DNA from: a virus
Direction: 5' to 3' (one strand)
DNA: 64,000 nt
Virus record (IMG/VR): IMGVR_UViG_3300030419_006472
Span: 50,209 to 114,208 of that record
Shown here: piece after piece, positions 15,865 to 24,217 of the stretch
How the letters are laid out: every line of letters starts with the position of its first letter
Position numbering within the stretch: position 1 is the stretch's first letter
The notes under the pieces: model-generated
Databases searched by the model: none
Told to the model about the DNA's origin: nothing
The model's input: only the letters and a program-made list of their open reading frames with translations
Translations under genes and position numbers: made by a program

Positions 15865-17085
15865 ATGATTTCTCATTTTAATCATATACCTCGCTTACCA
15901 TTCGCACCACCACCGACAGGTAATCCATCTTTAGCTCTACCTCGACCTAAAAACGAACGTCCTAAGACCGATGGCGCCGCGCCAGATCTTCCCCGAGGTT
16001 TAAATTTTTACGCAGATTATTCAGGATGTGGTCACTGGAGAATGATCTGGCCAGAGTTGCTGCTTAACTGCTATAATAAAGCAAACGTACAGGGCGGTAC
16101 GGTAATGATTGGAGATAAGGCTTTTTATAGTGGAGTTAAAACAGTTCGAATTCAACGACAAGCAACTCAAACTCAAGCAAGTTATATAAAATGGCTAAAA
16201 GAATTAGCCAAAGAATTACACTTTAACATCATATACGAAATAGACGATATAATATTTAAAGAAGATATACCACATTATAATAAATTTAGATTTGCGTTTG
16301 AAGATCCAAAAATAAGACAAACTAGTATGGAAATCATGGCTGCATGTGACGAAATTACTGTAACCAATAAGTTTATGCAGGAGTACTATACGGAAAAAAC
16401 TGGTAATAAACAAGTAACTGTTGTGCCTAATTTTATTCCTAGATTTTGGATGGATAGATATTTTGATCTTACAACAATTAAAGAAAATTTTCAAAAATTT
16501 AAACGCAAACCAAGAGTAGTATATTGTGGTAGTGGCGCTCATTTCGATATTGAAAATAGAATCAAACAGAAAGATGATTTTTTTCATATTAACGATGTAA
16601 TAAGAAAAACAGTAGACAAATTTCAATGGGTATTTATAGGTGGTTTTCCGTTAACATTAAGAGACTTAATATCGCAGAAAAAAATTGAATATCATGAATG
16701 GACTAATTTAGTAGATTACCCTGCATATATATACAGTAAGAACCCTACAGTTTTTTACGCTCCATTAGAAAATAGTACTTTTAATAAAGCTAAAAGTGAT
16801 TTAAAATTTATTGAAGGTTGCGCGCTAGGGATTCCAACTATCTGTCAAGACTTATGCACATATGATACTGCATTTCATAAATTTACTACCGGAGACGACT
16901 TAATAGATAAAATAAAATATCTAACTAGTGATTATAAAAAATATATAAAAGAGGTAAAACGAGCTCGGGAGTATATGAAATCCAGATGGATGGAAGATAA
17001 TATTAACTTCTACACTGAATTATATTCATTTCCGTATGGTGATCCAAAGAGAAAAAATCTTAATCGCTTAAACGGAATTAGTTGA
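15865..17085 (+). CDS. glycosyltransferase (GT-B/GT4-like)
   Basis: The 406-aa protein has an FYADYSGCGHWRMIWPE motif near residue 49 and a C-terminal Rossmann half with PRVVYCGSG (near 211), WVFIGG (near 254), and a donor-binding region where a Glu follows APLENSTFNKAKSDLKFIEG (split near 300), typical of GT4 enzymes. The first 45 residues are proline-rich. Related proteins occur in T4-like marine phages. It lies between gene 46 and the polymerase, a place for DNA-modification genes, so sugar transfer to modified bases is plausible but unproven; surface glycans are the alternative. Confidence 0.75.
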   Translation: MISHFNHIPRLPFAPPPTGNPSLALPRPKNERPKTDGAAPDLPRGLNFYADYSGCGHWRMIWPELLLNCYNKANVQGGTVMIGDKAFYSGVKTVRIQRQATQTQASYIKWLKELAKELHFNIIYEIDDIIFKEDIPHYNKFRFAFEDPKIRQTSMEIMAACDEITVTNKFMQEYYTEKTGNKQVTVVPNFIPRFWMDRYFDLTTIKENFQKFKRKPRVVYCGSGAHFDIENRIKQKDDFFHINDVIRKTVDKFQWVFIGGFPLTLRDLISQKKIEYHEWTNLVDYPAYIYSKNPTVFYAPLENSTFNKAKSDLKFIEGCALGIPTICQDLCTYDTAFHKFTTGDDLIDKIKYLTSDYKKYIKEVKRAREYMKSRWMEDNINFYTELYSFPYGDPKRKNLNRLNGIS

Positions 17086-17110
17086 TTTATTGCTTCATAT
17101 TCTTTATACT
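17082..17110 (+). promoter_or_regulatory. sigma70-like early promoter of gene 43
   Basis: TTGATT (17082-17087), a 17-nt spacer and TATACT (17105-17110) end 7 nt before the GTG start. An AGGAG (17114-17118) overlaps the GTG and is too close to act as a ribosome-binding site for it. Confidence 0.7.
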
Positions 17111-17117
17111 ATAAGGA

Positions 17118-19775
17118 GTGTATAGAAATTTAGCGTACATACCGAATCAGCGCATTATGCGGCTGTATACATGGGATGAAAATGGAGTTAGAATCGAAAC
17201 TGATTGTCCGTATCGTCCATATTTTTATTCTGAAACGAATTCAAATCGATACGACGCAACTTCATTGTACGGTACAAAACTTCGAAGACACATTGCAAAT
17301 AGCGAACTAGATAGAAGAAAAAAAATAGAAGATCTTAATGATCATAAAATTTATGAAAATATTTCTCCCTACCAACAGTTTTTAGTTGATAGGTTTTGGG
17401 AAGTAAACGAAACAGACGAATTTAGCAAGTTTCCTGTTAAAATATGGTTCTTTGATATTGAGACATATTCCCCTGACGAATTTCCAAAACCAGATGAAGC
17501 GAGTCATATGATTAATGTAATTACAATCTATGACACTGTCGAAAAAATGTATTTTACATGGGGTATTAATCCATACAAACCAAAATCCGATGACGTAAAA
17601 TATATTCACTGCAAGTCTGAGGTTGAGTTATTACAAAAGTTTTTAGATTTTTACTGCAAAGACCGACCTGATATTTTATCTGGTTGGGCCAGTGAGACTT
17701 TTGATATTCCATATATAATTAATCGAGTTAGGAATTTATTGGGAGAAGACGCTACTCGGTTGTTTTCACCTGTTCACGATGAAATTATGAAGCCGATTTA
17801 CCAGCGTGTATACCGTGGTAATTTCGGTAAACAAACGTCCAAATATGTAGTTGAAGGGGTATCAATGTTAGATTATCTAGATGTGTACAAAACCTTCAGC
17901 ATGGGCATGAAAGACAGTTATAAGCTAGATAATATAGCTCATATAGAACTAGGAGAGAACAAGGTAGATATAGGAGAAACTAACCTTGCGACACTGTCTA
18001 TTGAAGATTGGGACAAGTTTGTCGATTACAATATTCATGACGTAAGATTACTGGTAAAACTGGATGCTAAGCTCATGTATATGGATTTAGCAAGAATGCT
18101 ATCTTACATAGGGTTAACTCCATTTAATGCGGCATTAGGTACTATTAGTACAGTTAACGGTCGTGCTATCGTTGAAGCGAGAAAGTCAGACCCGCCTAGA
18201 GTTATACCAACCTTTATAAAAGGAGATGACAGATCTGGTAAGTATGAGGGAGCGTACGTAGGTGAACCTCAGCGTGGATTTCAAAAAAATATTATATCAT
18301 TTGACGCTAATTCCCTATATCCGAGTGTAATGGTAACTCTTAATTTAAGCCCGGAAACAAAGATTGGGAGTATTATAGGCACAGATAACGGTAAGGTATA
18401 CATAAAGACAATAAACAATAAAGATATTGAAATGTCTTATGGAGACTTTAACAAGTGGTGTGCTAAAAATGAAATAGCAGTAACAAGAGCTAAGAAACTT
18501 TTCTCACAAAAGAACAAAGGAATCTTCCCTAGGATTACAGATCACTTCTATGCTATACGTGCAGGAAAAAAACAAGAATGGAACGAAGCTCGTGAAGAAC
18601 TACATCAACTGTCGGTAAAATTAGAAAAAGAAACTAACAACGATTCAAAGAAAAAATTACAAAAAAAGATAAATGATACTAAGTTCAAAATTGATCAATT
18701 ATGGATCTGGCAATTTACTCTAAAAATTCTTATTAACAGAATTTATGGATATTTTGGCAATAAAAACTCAGCCATGGCTGATGGTGATATTGCTCGGTCA
18801 ATTACGCTAACTGGGCGTGACGTAATTAAACAGAGCAATATTATTCTAAGAAATTATATAAAAAGAGTAACAGGGTTATCTGATAGAGAACTAGATAATA
18901 ACGACCCTATTATCTATAATGATACAGATAGTTCGTATTGTACAATAACTCCGATACTAGAACATTTAAATATACCACTTCATGAAAACAATAAAATAGA
19001 TGATAGGGTTTATAAATTAGTACAAGACATCGAAGATGATTTAAATGTTCATATTGAAAAATGGGCAAAGGAAACATTACTAACTAAAGACCCTAGATTT
19101 GTTTTTAAGCGAGAGTCTATTTGTGATAAAGGAGTATTTTTACAAAAGAAGCGATATGTTTTACACAAACTAGATGACGAAGGAGTTGTTTGTAACAAAT
19201 TTAAATACACCGGGGTAGAGGTAGTTCGAACTACTATGCCTAATGCAATAAAACCATATGTGAAGAAAATTATCGAACATATGATTATGACTGAAAATCA
19301 AGTCACTACAAATGAAATTTTTGAAGAGACATATGAAATTTTTAAATCATTACCTATAAGAGATATTGCGTTTGTTATGGGTGTTAAAGAATACGAAAAA
19401 TATAGTATACATGCTAAAGACTGGACAGTTAAAAAAGGAACACCGATTCATGTAAAATCTTCTATATATTATAATAAACTTTTAGATCATTATAACATCT
19501 CTAATAACCACGAATATATTAGTTCTGGTGATAAGATAAGATATTTTTATACAGTTACTCCCAACAAGTTTGGTTTGAATTCGTTAGGGTTTAAGTATGA
19601 CATACCACCGGAATTTGAACAAGATTTTAAAATAGACTATGAGAAAATGTTTGATAAAATCGTATATAGTGTTATTGATAGGTTTTATGACAACGTAAAC
19701 TGGAAGTCGTTTCGACCCGGGGAAGCTGTTAATACGGATTTATTTGATTTCTTTAAAATACCCGTTGCAAATTAA
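17118..19775 (+). CDS. 43: family B DNA polymerase, gp43
   Basis: This is the replicative polymerase with 3'-5' exonuclease. The 885-aa protein shows Exo I FDIETY (near residue 111), Exo II-type GWASETFDIPYI (near 195), motif A SFDANSLYPS (near 393), motif B in LKILINRIYGYFGNKNS (near 545), motif C YNDTDS (near 602) and KKRY (near 677). The GTG at 17118 is the first possible start after an in-frame TAA six bases upstream, and the promoter's predicted start point falls on it. T4 gp43 is 898 aa. Confidence 0.97.
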   Translation: MYRNLAYIPNQRIMRLYTWDENGVRIETDCPYRPYFYSETNSNRYDATSLYGTKLRRHIANSELDRRKKIEDLNDHKIYENISPYQQFLVDRFWEVNETDEFSKFPVKIWFFDIETYSPDEFPKPDEASHMINVITIYDTVEKMYFTWGINPYKPKSDDVKYIHCKSEVELLQKFLDFYCKDRPDILSGWASETFDIPYIINRVRNLLGEDATRLFSPVHDEIMKPIYQRVYRGNFGKQTSKYVVEGVSMLDYLDVYKTFSMGMKDSYKLDNIAHIELGENKVDIGETNLATLSIEDWDKFVDYNIHDVRLLVKLDAKLMYMDLARMLSYIGLTPFNAALGTISTVNGRAIVEARKSDPPRVIPTFIKGDDRSGKYEGAYVGEPQRGFQKNIISFDANSLYPSVMVTLNLSPETKIGSIIGTDNGKVYIKTINNKDIEMSYGDFNKWCAKNEIAVTRAKKLFSQKNKGIFPRITDHFYAIRAGKKQEWNEAREELHQLSVKLEKETNNDSKKKLQKKINDTKFKIDQLWIWQFTLKILINRIYGYFGNKNSAMADGDIARSITLTGRDVIKQSNIILRNYIKRVTGLSDRELDNNDPIIYNDTDSSYCTITPILEHLNIPLHENNKIDDRVYKLVQDIEDDLNVHIEKWAKETLLTKDPRFVFKRESICDKGVFLQKKRYVLHKLDDEGVVCNKFKYTGVEVVRTTMPNAIKPYVKKIIEHMIMTENQVTTNEIFEETYEIFKSLPIRDIAFVMGVKEYEKYSIHAKDWTVKKGTPIHVKSSIYYNKLLDHYNISNNHEYISSGDKIRYFYTVTPNKFGLNSLGFKYDIPPEFEQDFKIDYEKMFDKIVYSVIDRFYDNVNWKSFRPGEAVNTDLFDFFKIPVAN

Positions 19776-19792
19776 TTTTTTGATAATATAAT
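19765..19792 (+). promoter_or_regulatory. sigma70-like promoter before the 118-aa gene and uvsX
   Basis: TTGCAA (19765-19770), a 16-nt spacer and a perfect TATAAT (19787-19792) precede the ATG at 19799 by 6 nt. The -35 box is inside the last codons of gene 43. Confidence 0.7.
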
Positions 19793-19798
19793 AATTAC

Positions 19799-20155
19799 AT
19801 GGATATCATTACATACATTGATAGTATAGGTAGGACGTGTTTCGGTGAACTAGTAGAGCGAACAGATTCATTTTTAAGAATTAAGGCACCAGCGATGATT
19901 ATGGTAACGCCCAATGACGCTGCTAATATGAAAGTTGATGTTATGCCGTTATTCTTTACTGAATTCTCTAGCGGTGAAGCACCAGTGTTTAAATATCTAA
20001 ACACACAATACACAGAAGTTGAGGTTTCTATTTCTGATAAAATATTAGTTCATTATAATGCTAAGATTAATGTTAAGGAAGAAGCGAACCCTGAACCAGC
20101 AGCAGCCCCGCTATCTGACGAGAACATACCCGAAGTAACATTATTCGAGGAATAA
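19799..20155 (+). CDS. hypothetical protein, small beta-rich (118 aa), uvsX-linked
   Basis: The first 80 residues look like alternating beta strands (TYIDSIGRTCFGELVERTDSF, split, then KAPAMIMV), reminiscent of LSm-like small proteins of T4-like phages, followed by an Ala/Pro/Glu linker and a C-terminal VTLFEE. That short hydrophobic-acidic end could be a clamp-binding peptide; this is inference from shape only. It has its own leaderless early promoter and ends one base before uvsX, so the two are co-transcribed. Confidence 0.6.
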   Translation: MDIITYIDSIGRTCFGELVERTDSFLRIKAPAMIMVTPNDAANMKVDVMPLFFTEFSSGEAPVFKYLNTQYTEVEVSISDKILVHYNAKINVKEEANPEPAAAPLSDENIPEVTLFEE

Positions 20156-20156
20156 T

Positions 20157-21245
20157 ATGTCAAAACTGGTTGATAAGGCATTTGCTAAGCTCCAAAAGCT
20201 TAACAGTAATGCTACTACTTTAGAGAAAAACACTCTGAGTAATGTAACAGAGTGGATTGATACAGGTTGTTTAGTATTAAATTCTATCCTATCTGGGTCA
20301 CTACATGGTGGTGTACCTAAGGGTAGAATTACAATTTTCGCTGGAGAGTCTCAATGCGGTAAGACTTTTATTTTAAATAAAATTCTCGCTAAGGCTCAAA
20401 AGCAAGGAATGATACCTATAATATTTGACACGGAGGTCGCTATTGAAAAAGAAGGTGCAGAAAATGTAGGCCTAGATGTTTCTAATGTAAAGTATGTTCC
20501 AATAGATACTGTAGAAAACTGTCGTAATCAAATAATGGCATTTTTAGATGAAGTAGAAAATGAACCAGAACTTCACGGAAAATTTATTATATCAATAGAT
20601 TCCTTAGGTAATTTAGCATCATCAAAAGAAATTATTGATGCTGAGTCTAATAAAGGAGCCATGGACATGGGGCTGCGGGCCAAACAGCTAAAATCCATGA
20701 TGCGTATTATTACATATAAGGCCGCGGTGACCGGTACAACTATTATATGTAGTAATCATACATATGCTGATCCTGGTGCACTCCATCCTACCTTAGTCAA
20801 GCAACAAGCTGGTGGGTCGGGCCCTATGTACATGGCTTCTTTATTAGTCCAAATGGCAGCTAAAAAAGAAAGAACTGACGCTTCAAACGACAACGACGAG
20901 GCACTATCAGAAAGTAGAAACTATTCTGGAGTTACTCTTAGAATGCTTACCGTAAAAAATAGATTTATTCCAGCATTTTTACAAGCGGAAGCATATTTAA
21001 ATTTCAAAACAGGTTTAGAAAAATATTCTGGATTAAAAGATATTGCCGTATCTCACGGTATTGTACAACAAAATGGTTCTACATATAGTATGGGGGATAA
21101 AAAATTAGGTTATTATAAGAATTGGCGCAATGACGAAGAGACGTGGAAATCTATATTACCTAAGCTAGAATCTTCTATAAATGAAAAATACCGGTATGGT
21201 AAATCATTAGACGAGGGTGCTATATTAGAACAAGAAGATGAGTAA
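20157..21245 (+). CDS. uvsX: UvsX recombinase (RecA-like)
   Basis: UvsX forms filaments on ssDNA for strand exchange. The 362-aa protein has Walker A GESQCGKT (near residue 63), a following DTE segment (near 91), Walker B FIISIDSLGNLA (near 142), an L2-like loop with KQQAGGSGPMYMAS (near 215), and an acidic C-terminus, all as in T4 UvsX (391 aa). It follows the 118-aa gene with a one-base gap and overlaps queC by 8 nt. Confidence 0.95.
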   Translation: MSKLVDKAFAKLQKLNSNATTLEKNTLSNVTEWIDTGCLVLNSILSGSLHGGVPKGRITIFAGESQCGKTFILNKILAKAQKQGMIPIIFDTEVAIEKEGAENVGLDVSNVKYVPIDTVENCRNQIMAFLDEVENEPELHGKFIISIDSLGNLASSKEIIDAESNKGAMDMGLRAKQLKSMMRIITYKAAVTGTTIICSNHTYADPGALHPTLVKQQAGGSGPMYMASLLVQMAAKKERTDASNDNDEALSESRNYSGVTLRMLTVKNRFIPAFLQAEAYLNFKTGLEKYSGLKDIAVSHGIVQQNGSTYSMGDKKLGYYKNWRNDEETWKSILPKLESSINEKYRYGKSLDEGAILEQEDE

Positions 21246-21948
21246 AGCAGTTGTACCTATTTCAGGAGGCTTAGATAGTTCCGTAATCTTAAGTATTGCA
21301 TCACAAAAACATGACGAGGTATACGCATTAACATACAACTATGGTCAAAAACATAATAAAGAAATTGAATATGCTAAGCTTCAAGTTGAGCGTTATAATC
21401 GGCAGCTAGATGGTCTGAATAATAATATTAAAGAACATAAGATTATAGATATAACTTTTTTTAGAGATATTGCTCCAACCTCCTCACTCACAAATAATAA
21501 TATAAAAGTAGCACATGCTCGAGATGTATTAGGAGACGCTCAGACTGTAAACTATGTACCGTTTCGTAATATGATGATGCTGTCTATTGCATGTTCATAT
21601 GCTGAAGCAGTCGAAGCTGATACTGTTTATCATGGATCAGCTTTGGTAGATAGTCAAGCTGGGTACTGGGATGGTAGTAAAGAATTTTTAACTGAAATTA
21701 ATAGCGTTACAAGTTTAAATAGAAAAAATCTAATTAAAATAGAGGCACCATTAATTGAACTATCCAAGAGAGAAATCATAAAGATAGGATTAGATAATGG
21801 TGTGTGTTTCGAAGATACTTGGACTTGTTATGAAGGTGAAGAAATTGCATGCGGTTATTGTACTGCTTGTAGTTCACGTATACAAGGCTTTTTAGAGAAT
21901 AAAATTAAAGACCCAATTAAATATGAGCGAACAGATATACCATGGTAA
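21238..21948 (+). CDS. queC: 7-cyano-7-deazaguanine synthase QueC
   Basis: QueC makes preQ0 from 7-carboxy-7-deazaguanine, ammonia and ATP. The 236-aa protein begins with the PP-loop SGGLDSS (residues 9-15) and the TYNYGQKH motif, and ends with the zinc-binding CGYCTACSSR cluster preceded by a Cys in TWTCYEG. It overlaps uvsX by 8 nt and the GMP reductase-like gene by 26 nt, so it is read with the recombination genes. The class II amidotransferase gene two positions downstream may be functionally linked. Confidence 0.95.
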   Translation: MSKAVVPISGGLDSSVILSIASQKHDEVYALTYNYGQKHNKEIEYAKLQVERYNRQLDGLNNNIKEHKIIDITFFRDIAPTSSLTNNNIKVAHARDVLGDAQTVNYVPFRNMMMLSIACSYAEAVEADTVYHGSALVDSQAGYWDGSKEFLTEINSVTSLNRKNLIKIEAPLIELSKREIIKIGLDNGVCFEDTWTCYEGEEIACGYCTACSSRIQGFLENKIKDPIKYERTDIPW

Positions 21949-22879
21949 AGAGCTAGAATATTCTGATATATTATTAGTACCAGGATATAGTCAATTAGAT
22001 ACTCGAAACAACGCCGACACATCTTTTAAATTAGGTAAGTTTACATTTAATCTACCGGTTGTTCCATCTAATATGGAAACGGTAATAGATCTCAAACTCT
22101 GTAAGCAATTAGATGATAATAATTATTTTTATATTATGCATCGATTTCAGGATGTGTTTGAAACGGTGCGACAACTTAATGAGCTCAATTGTAATTGTGT
22201 AAGTGTCAGTATAGGGGTAAATGAAAAATCATATCAAGAATTAGAAGCGATTATAGATAATAATTATAAAGTTGATATAATTACAATTGACGTTGCGCAC
22301 GGACATCATCAAAAAGTCGGTAATATGATTAGATACGTAAAAAGGAATTTACCTCATGTAATAGTTATCGCTGGTAATGTTGGAACATATGCTGGGTTCC
22401 ATTTTTTAGAAGACGCAGGTGCTGACGTTGTTAAAGTAGGAATCGGATCTGGAGTTATTTGTACTACGAGATATAAAACAGGCTTTGGTACACCAATGTT
22501 TTCAACGTTGTTAAAAATTACTTCACATAAAACAAAAGCTAAAATAATGGCTGATGGTGGTTGTCGAGAATTTGGAGATGTCGCAAAAGCATTAGTTGCT
22601 GGAGCAGACTGTGTAATGGCTGGTTCATTCTTTGCAGGGTGTGTTGACTCACCAGCTAAAATTGTTGATGGGTGTAAGGAGTATTATGGAAGCACTTCAT
22701 ATACACAAAAGGGAGATAAATTAAATTTCGTTGAAGGGAGACAAATAGAAATAGACTTAGCTCCAGAGTATAATATTAGATTAAAAGAAATCGAAAAAGC
22801 TCTTAAGAGCTCTATTTCATACGCCGGGTGTAAAGATTTAAGTTGCCTGAGTGATACAAAGTTCATACAATTAAAATAA
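21923..22879 (+). CDS. guaC: GMP reductase / IMP dehydrogenase family protein
   Basis: The 318-aa TIM-barrel protein has the IMPDH/GMPR active-site loop GIGSGVICTTRYKTG (near residue 173), ADGGCREFGDVAKALVAGADCVMAG (split, near 213) with the phosphate-binding strands, and a GMPR-like C-terminus without CBS domains. Size and C-terminus favour GMP reductase (GMP to IMP, NADPH) over IMPDH. Purine interconversion next to queC could tune the GTP supply for FolE or recycle host guanine nucleotides. Choice between the two reactions is not certain. Confidence 0.8.
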   Translation: MSEQIYHGKELEYSDILLVPGYSQLDTRNNADTSFKLGKFTFNLPVVPSNMETVIDLKLCKQLDDNNYFYIMHRFQDVFETVRQLNELNCNCVSVSIGVNEKSYQELEAIIDNNYKVDIITIDVAHGHHQKVGNMIRYVKRNLPHVIVIAGNVGTYAGFHFLEDAGADVVKVGIGSGVICTTRYKTGFGTPMFSTLLKITSHKTKAKIMADGGCREFGDVAKALVAGADCVMAGSFFAGCVDSPAKIVDGCKEYYGSTSYTQKGDKLNFVEGRQIEIDLAPEYNIRLKEIEKALKSSISYAGCKDLSCLSDTKFIQLK

Positions 22880-22880
22880 T

Positions 22881-23519
22881 ATGTGCGGTATTTTTGGTTC
22901 AACAGATATTAAAACATTTAGAGAGCTATATACAAAGAACTCAGAAAGGGGTAATTTTGTACGTAGTGTAACAATGATATTTCCTAGCGGAATGAAAAAT
23001 AATGTCCGCGTAATGACGAAATACGAACAAGATTTTAATAGACATATAGAAGAAAATCCATTTTGTTTATATTACTTAGGGCATGTACAGTCCCCTACGA
23101 CAGAAGTTAGAACCTTTAATATTGATACATCACATCCATTTTCATATAAAAATACATATTTAGCGCATAACGGTGTACTACAAAATTTTGATAAATTAAA
23201 AGAAAAATACACATTATCAGGTAAGGTAAATAAAGTAGATAGTAGTATAATATTACCATTGATATATATGTCTGGTATACAAAACGCTTTATCGGAAATT
23301 GAAGGGACATTTGGATGCTGGATGTATGAACCAGATATGGGTAGGTTACGTATTTTTAGATCCGGTTCTACATTATTTACTGATAATAAATCTTTTAGTT
23401 CGGCGCCATTTTCGGAATGGGAGATGGCGGAAGAGGGTACAGTATATGAATTTAATTTTAGTAAAAATACCTTTACTAAAACTAATACATTTAAATTAAA
23501 TTCTCCATTTTTTATATGA
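22881..23519 (+). CDS. class II glutamine amidotransferase (N-terminal nucleophile)
   Basis: The protein starts MCGIFGS, placing the catalytic Cys at position 2, and has YYLGHVQSPT (oxyanion/substrate region, near residue 55) and YLAHNGVLQNF (near 92), the hallmarks of Ntn-type glutamine amidotransferases. It is only the glutaminase domain (212 aa), with no synthetase domain attached. It must hand ammonia to a partner. QueC lies two genes upstream; in archaeal Gat-QueC this same domain is fused to QueC to make archaeosine, so a split system is an attractive reading. Its start is one base after the guaC-like stop. Confidence 0.85.
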   Translation: MCGIFGSTDIKTFRELYTKNSERGNFVRSVTMIFPSGMKNNVRVMTKYEQDFNRHIEENPFCLYYLGHVQSPTTEVRTFNIDTSHPFSYKNTYLAHNGVLQNFDKLKEKYTLSGKVNKVDSSIILPLIYMSGIQNALSEIEGTFGCWMYEPDMGRLRIFRSGSTLFTDNKSFSSAPFSEWEMAEEGTVYEFNFSKNTFTKTNTFKLNSPFFI

Positions 23520-24217
23520 AAACTTTAATCGCAGTCGCCACAAAACATAACGGTTCAAGCTTTAAACGAACTAAATTATCTCAAAGCTTAACATACCACG
23601 AAAATAACACCATTACCACTTTCGACCTTGAACCTACATATAATAATACTAGTGGCTTGTGTTCTGTATATAATCATTATTTGTCTTCAAATAATCTAAG
23701 ACAATATGATTGTATTTTATTTGTTCACGACGATGTGTTTATTGATAGTATAAATTTTTTAAAACAAATCCGCACTCAATTCCAACGAGGATTTGATGTA
23801 GTAGGATTAGCTGGTGGTAGTAAATTACGAGTTCAAAAACCTTGTTTATGGCATTTAATGTGTAATCCAACTACATTATCTGGAATAGTATCACATTATA
23901 CAAAAGCTACCGAATACTCACCAACTATATTCGGACCAACTCCACAGGAAGTAATCTTACTTGACGGGTTGTTTTTTGCTGTACGTACTAAATCCATTGT
24001 ACAAGAAAAAATAAGATTTGATAATAACCTTAAAGGATTTCATCATTATGATTTAAAGTTTTGCTTAGACTGTCATTTAGCAGGGTTGCGATTAACTACT
24101 GCTCCTATTCATGTTATTCATGAATCACCCGGTCTTCTCAACCACACAGAGGAGTATAGCAAATCAGAAGATTACTTCTATAATACTGTCGTTAAATATG
24201 CTAACAAACGAAAGTAA
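23516..24217 (+). CDS. glycosyltransferase-2-like protein (StrF-type)
   Basis: The 233-aa protein has a CILFVHDDVFI segment (near residue 67), where H-D-D matches the DxD-like metal site of Glyco_tranf_2_5/StrF-type proteins, followed by VVGLAGGSKL (near 98) and an LLDGLFFAVR strand (near 144). These single-domain GT-A proteins are thought to transfer sugars, but few have been tested. It overlaps the amidotransferase by 4 nt and helicase gene 41 by 20 nt. Acceptor unknown. Confidence 0.7.
   Translation: MKTLIAVATKHNGSSFKRTKLSQSLTYHENNTITTFDLEPTYNNTSGLCSVYNHYLSSNNLRQYDCILFVHDDVFIDSINFLKQIRTQFQRGFDVVGLAGGSKLRVQKPCLWHLMCNPTTLSGIVSHYTKATEYSPTIFGPTPQEVILLDGLFFAVRTKSIVQEKIRFDNNLKGFHHYDLKFCLDCHLAGLRLTTAPIHVIHESPGLLNHTEEYSKSEDYFYNTVVKYANKRK

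Noticed and set aside
17114-17118. AGGAG as Shine-Dalgarno for gene 43
   Set aside because: It overlaps the GTG start, and the next in-frame ATG (17157) is too far and has no site; promoter spacing supports a leaderless GTG start.
24111-24197. Longer N-terminus for helicase gp41
   Set aside because: It would overlap the glycosyltransferase gene by over 100 nt; ATG 24198 gives the normal small overlap and expected length.
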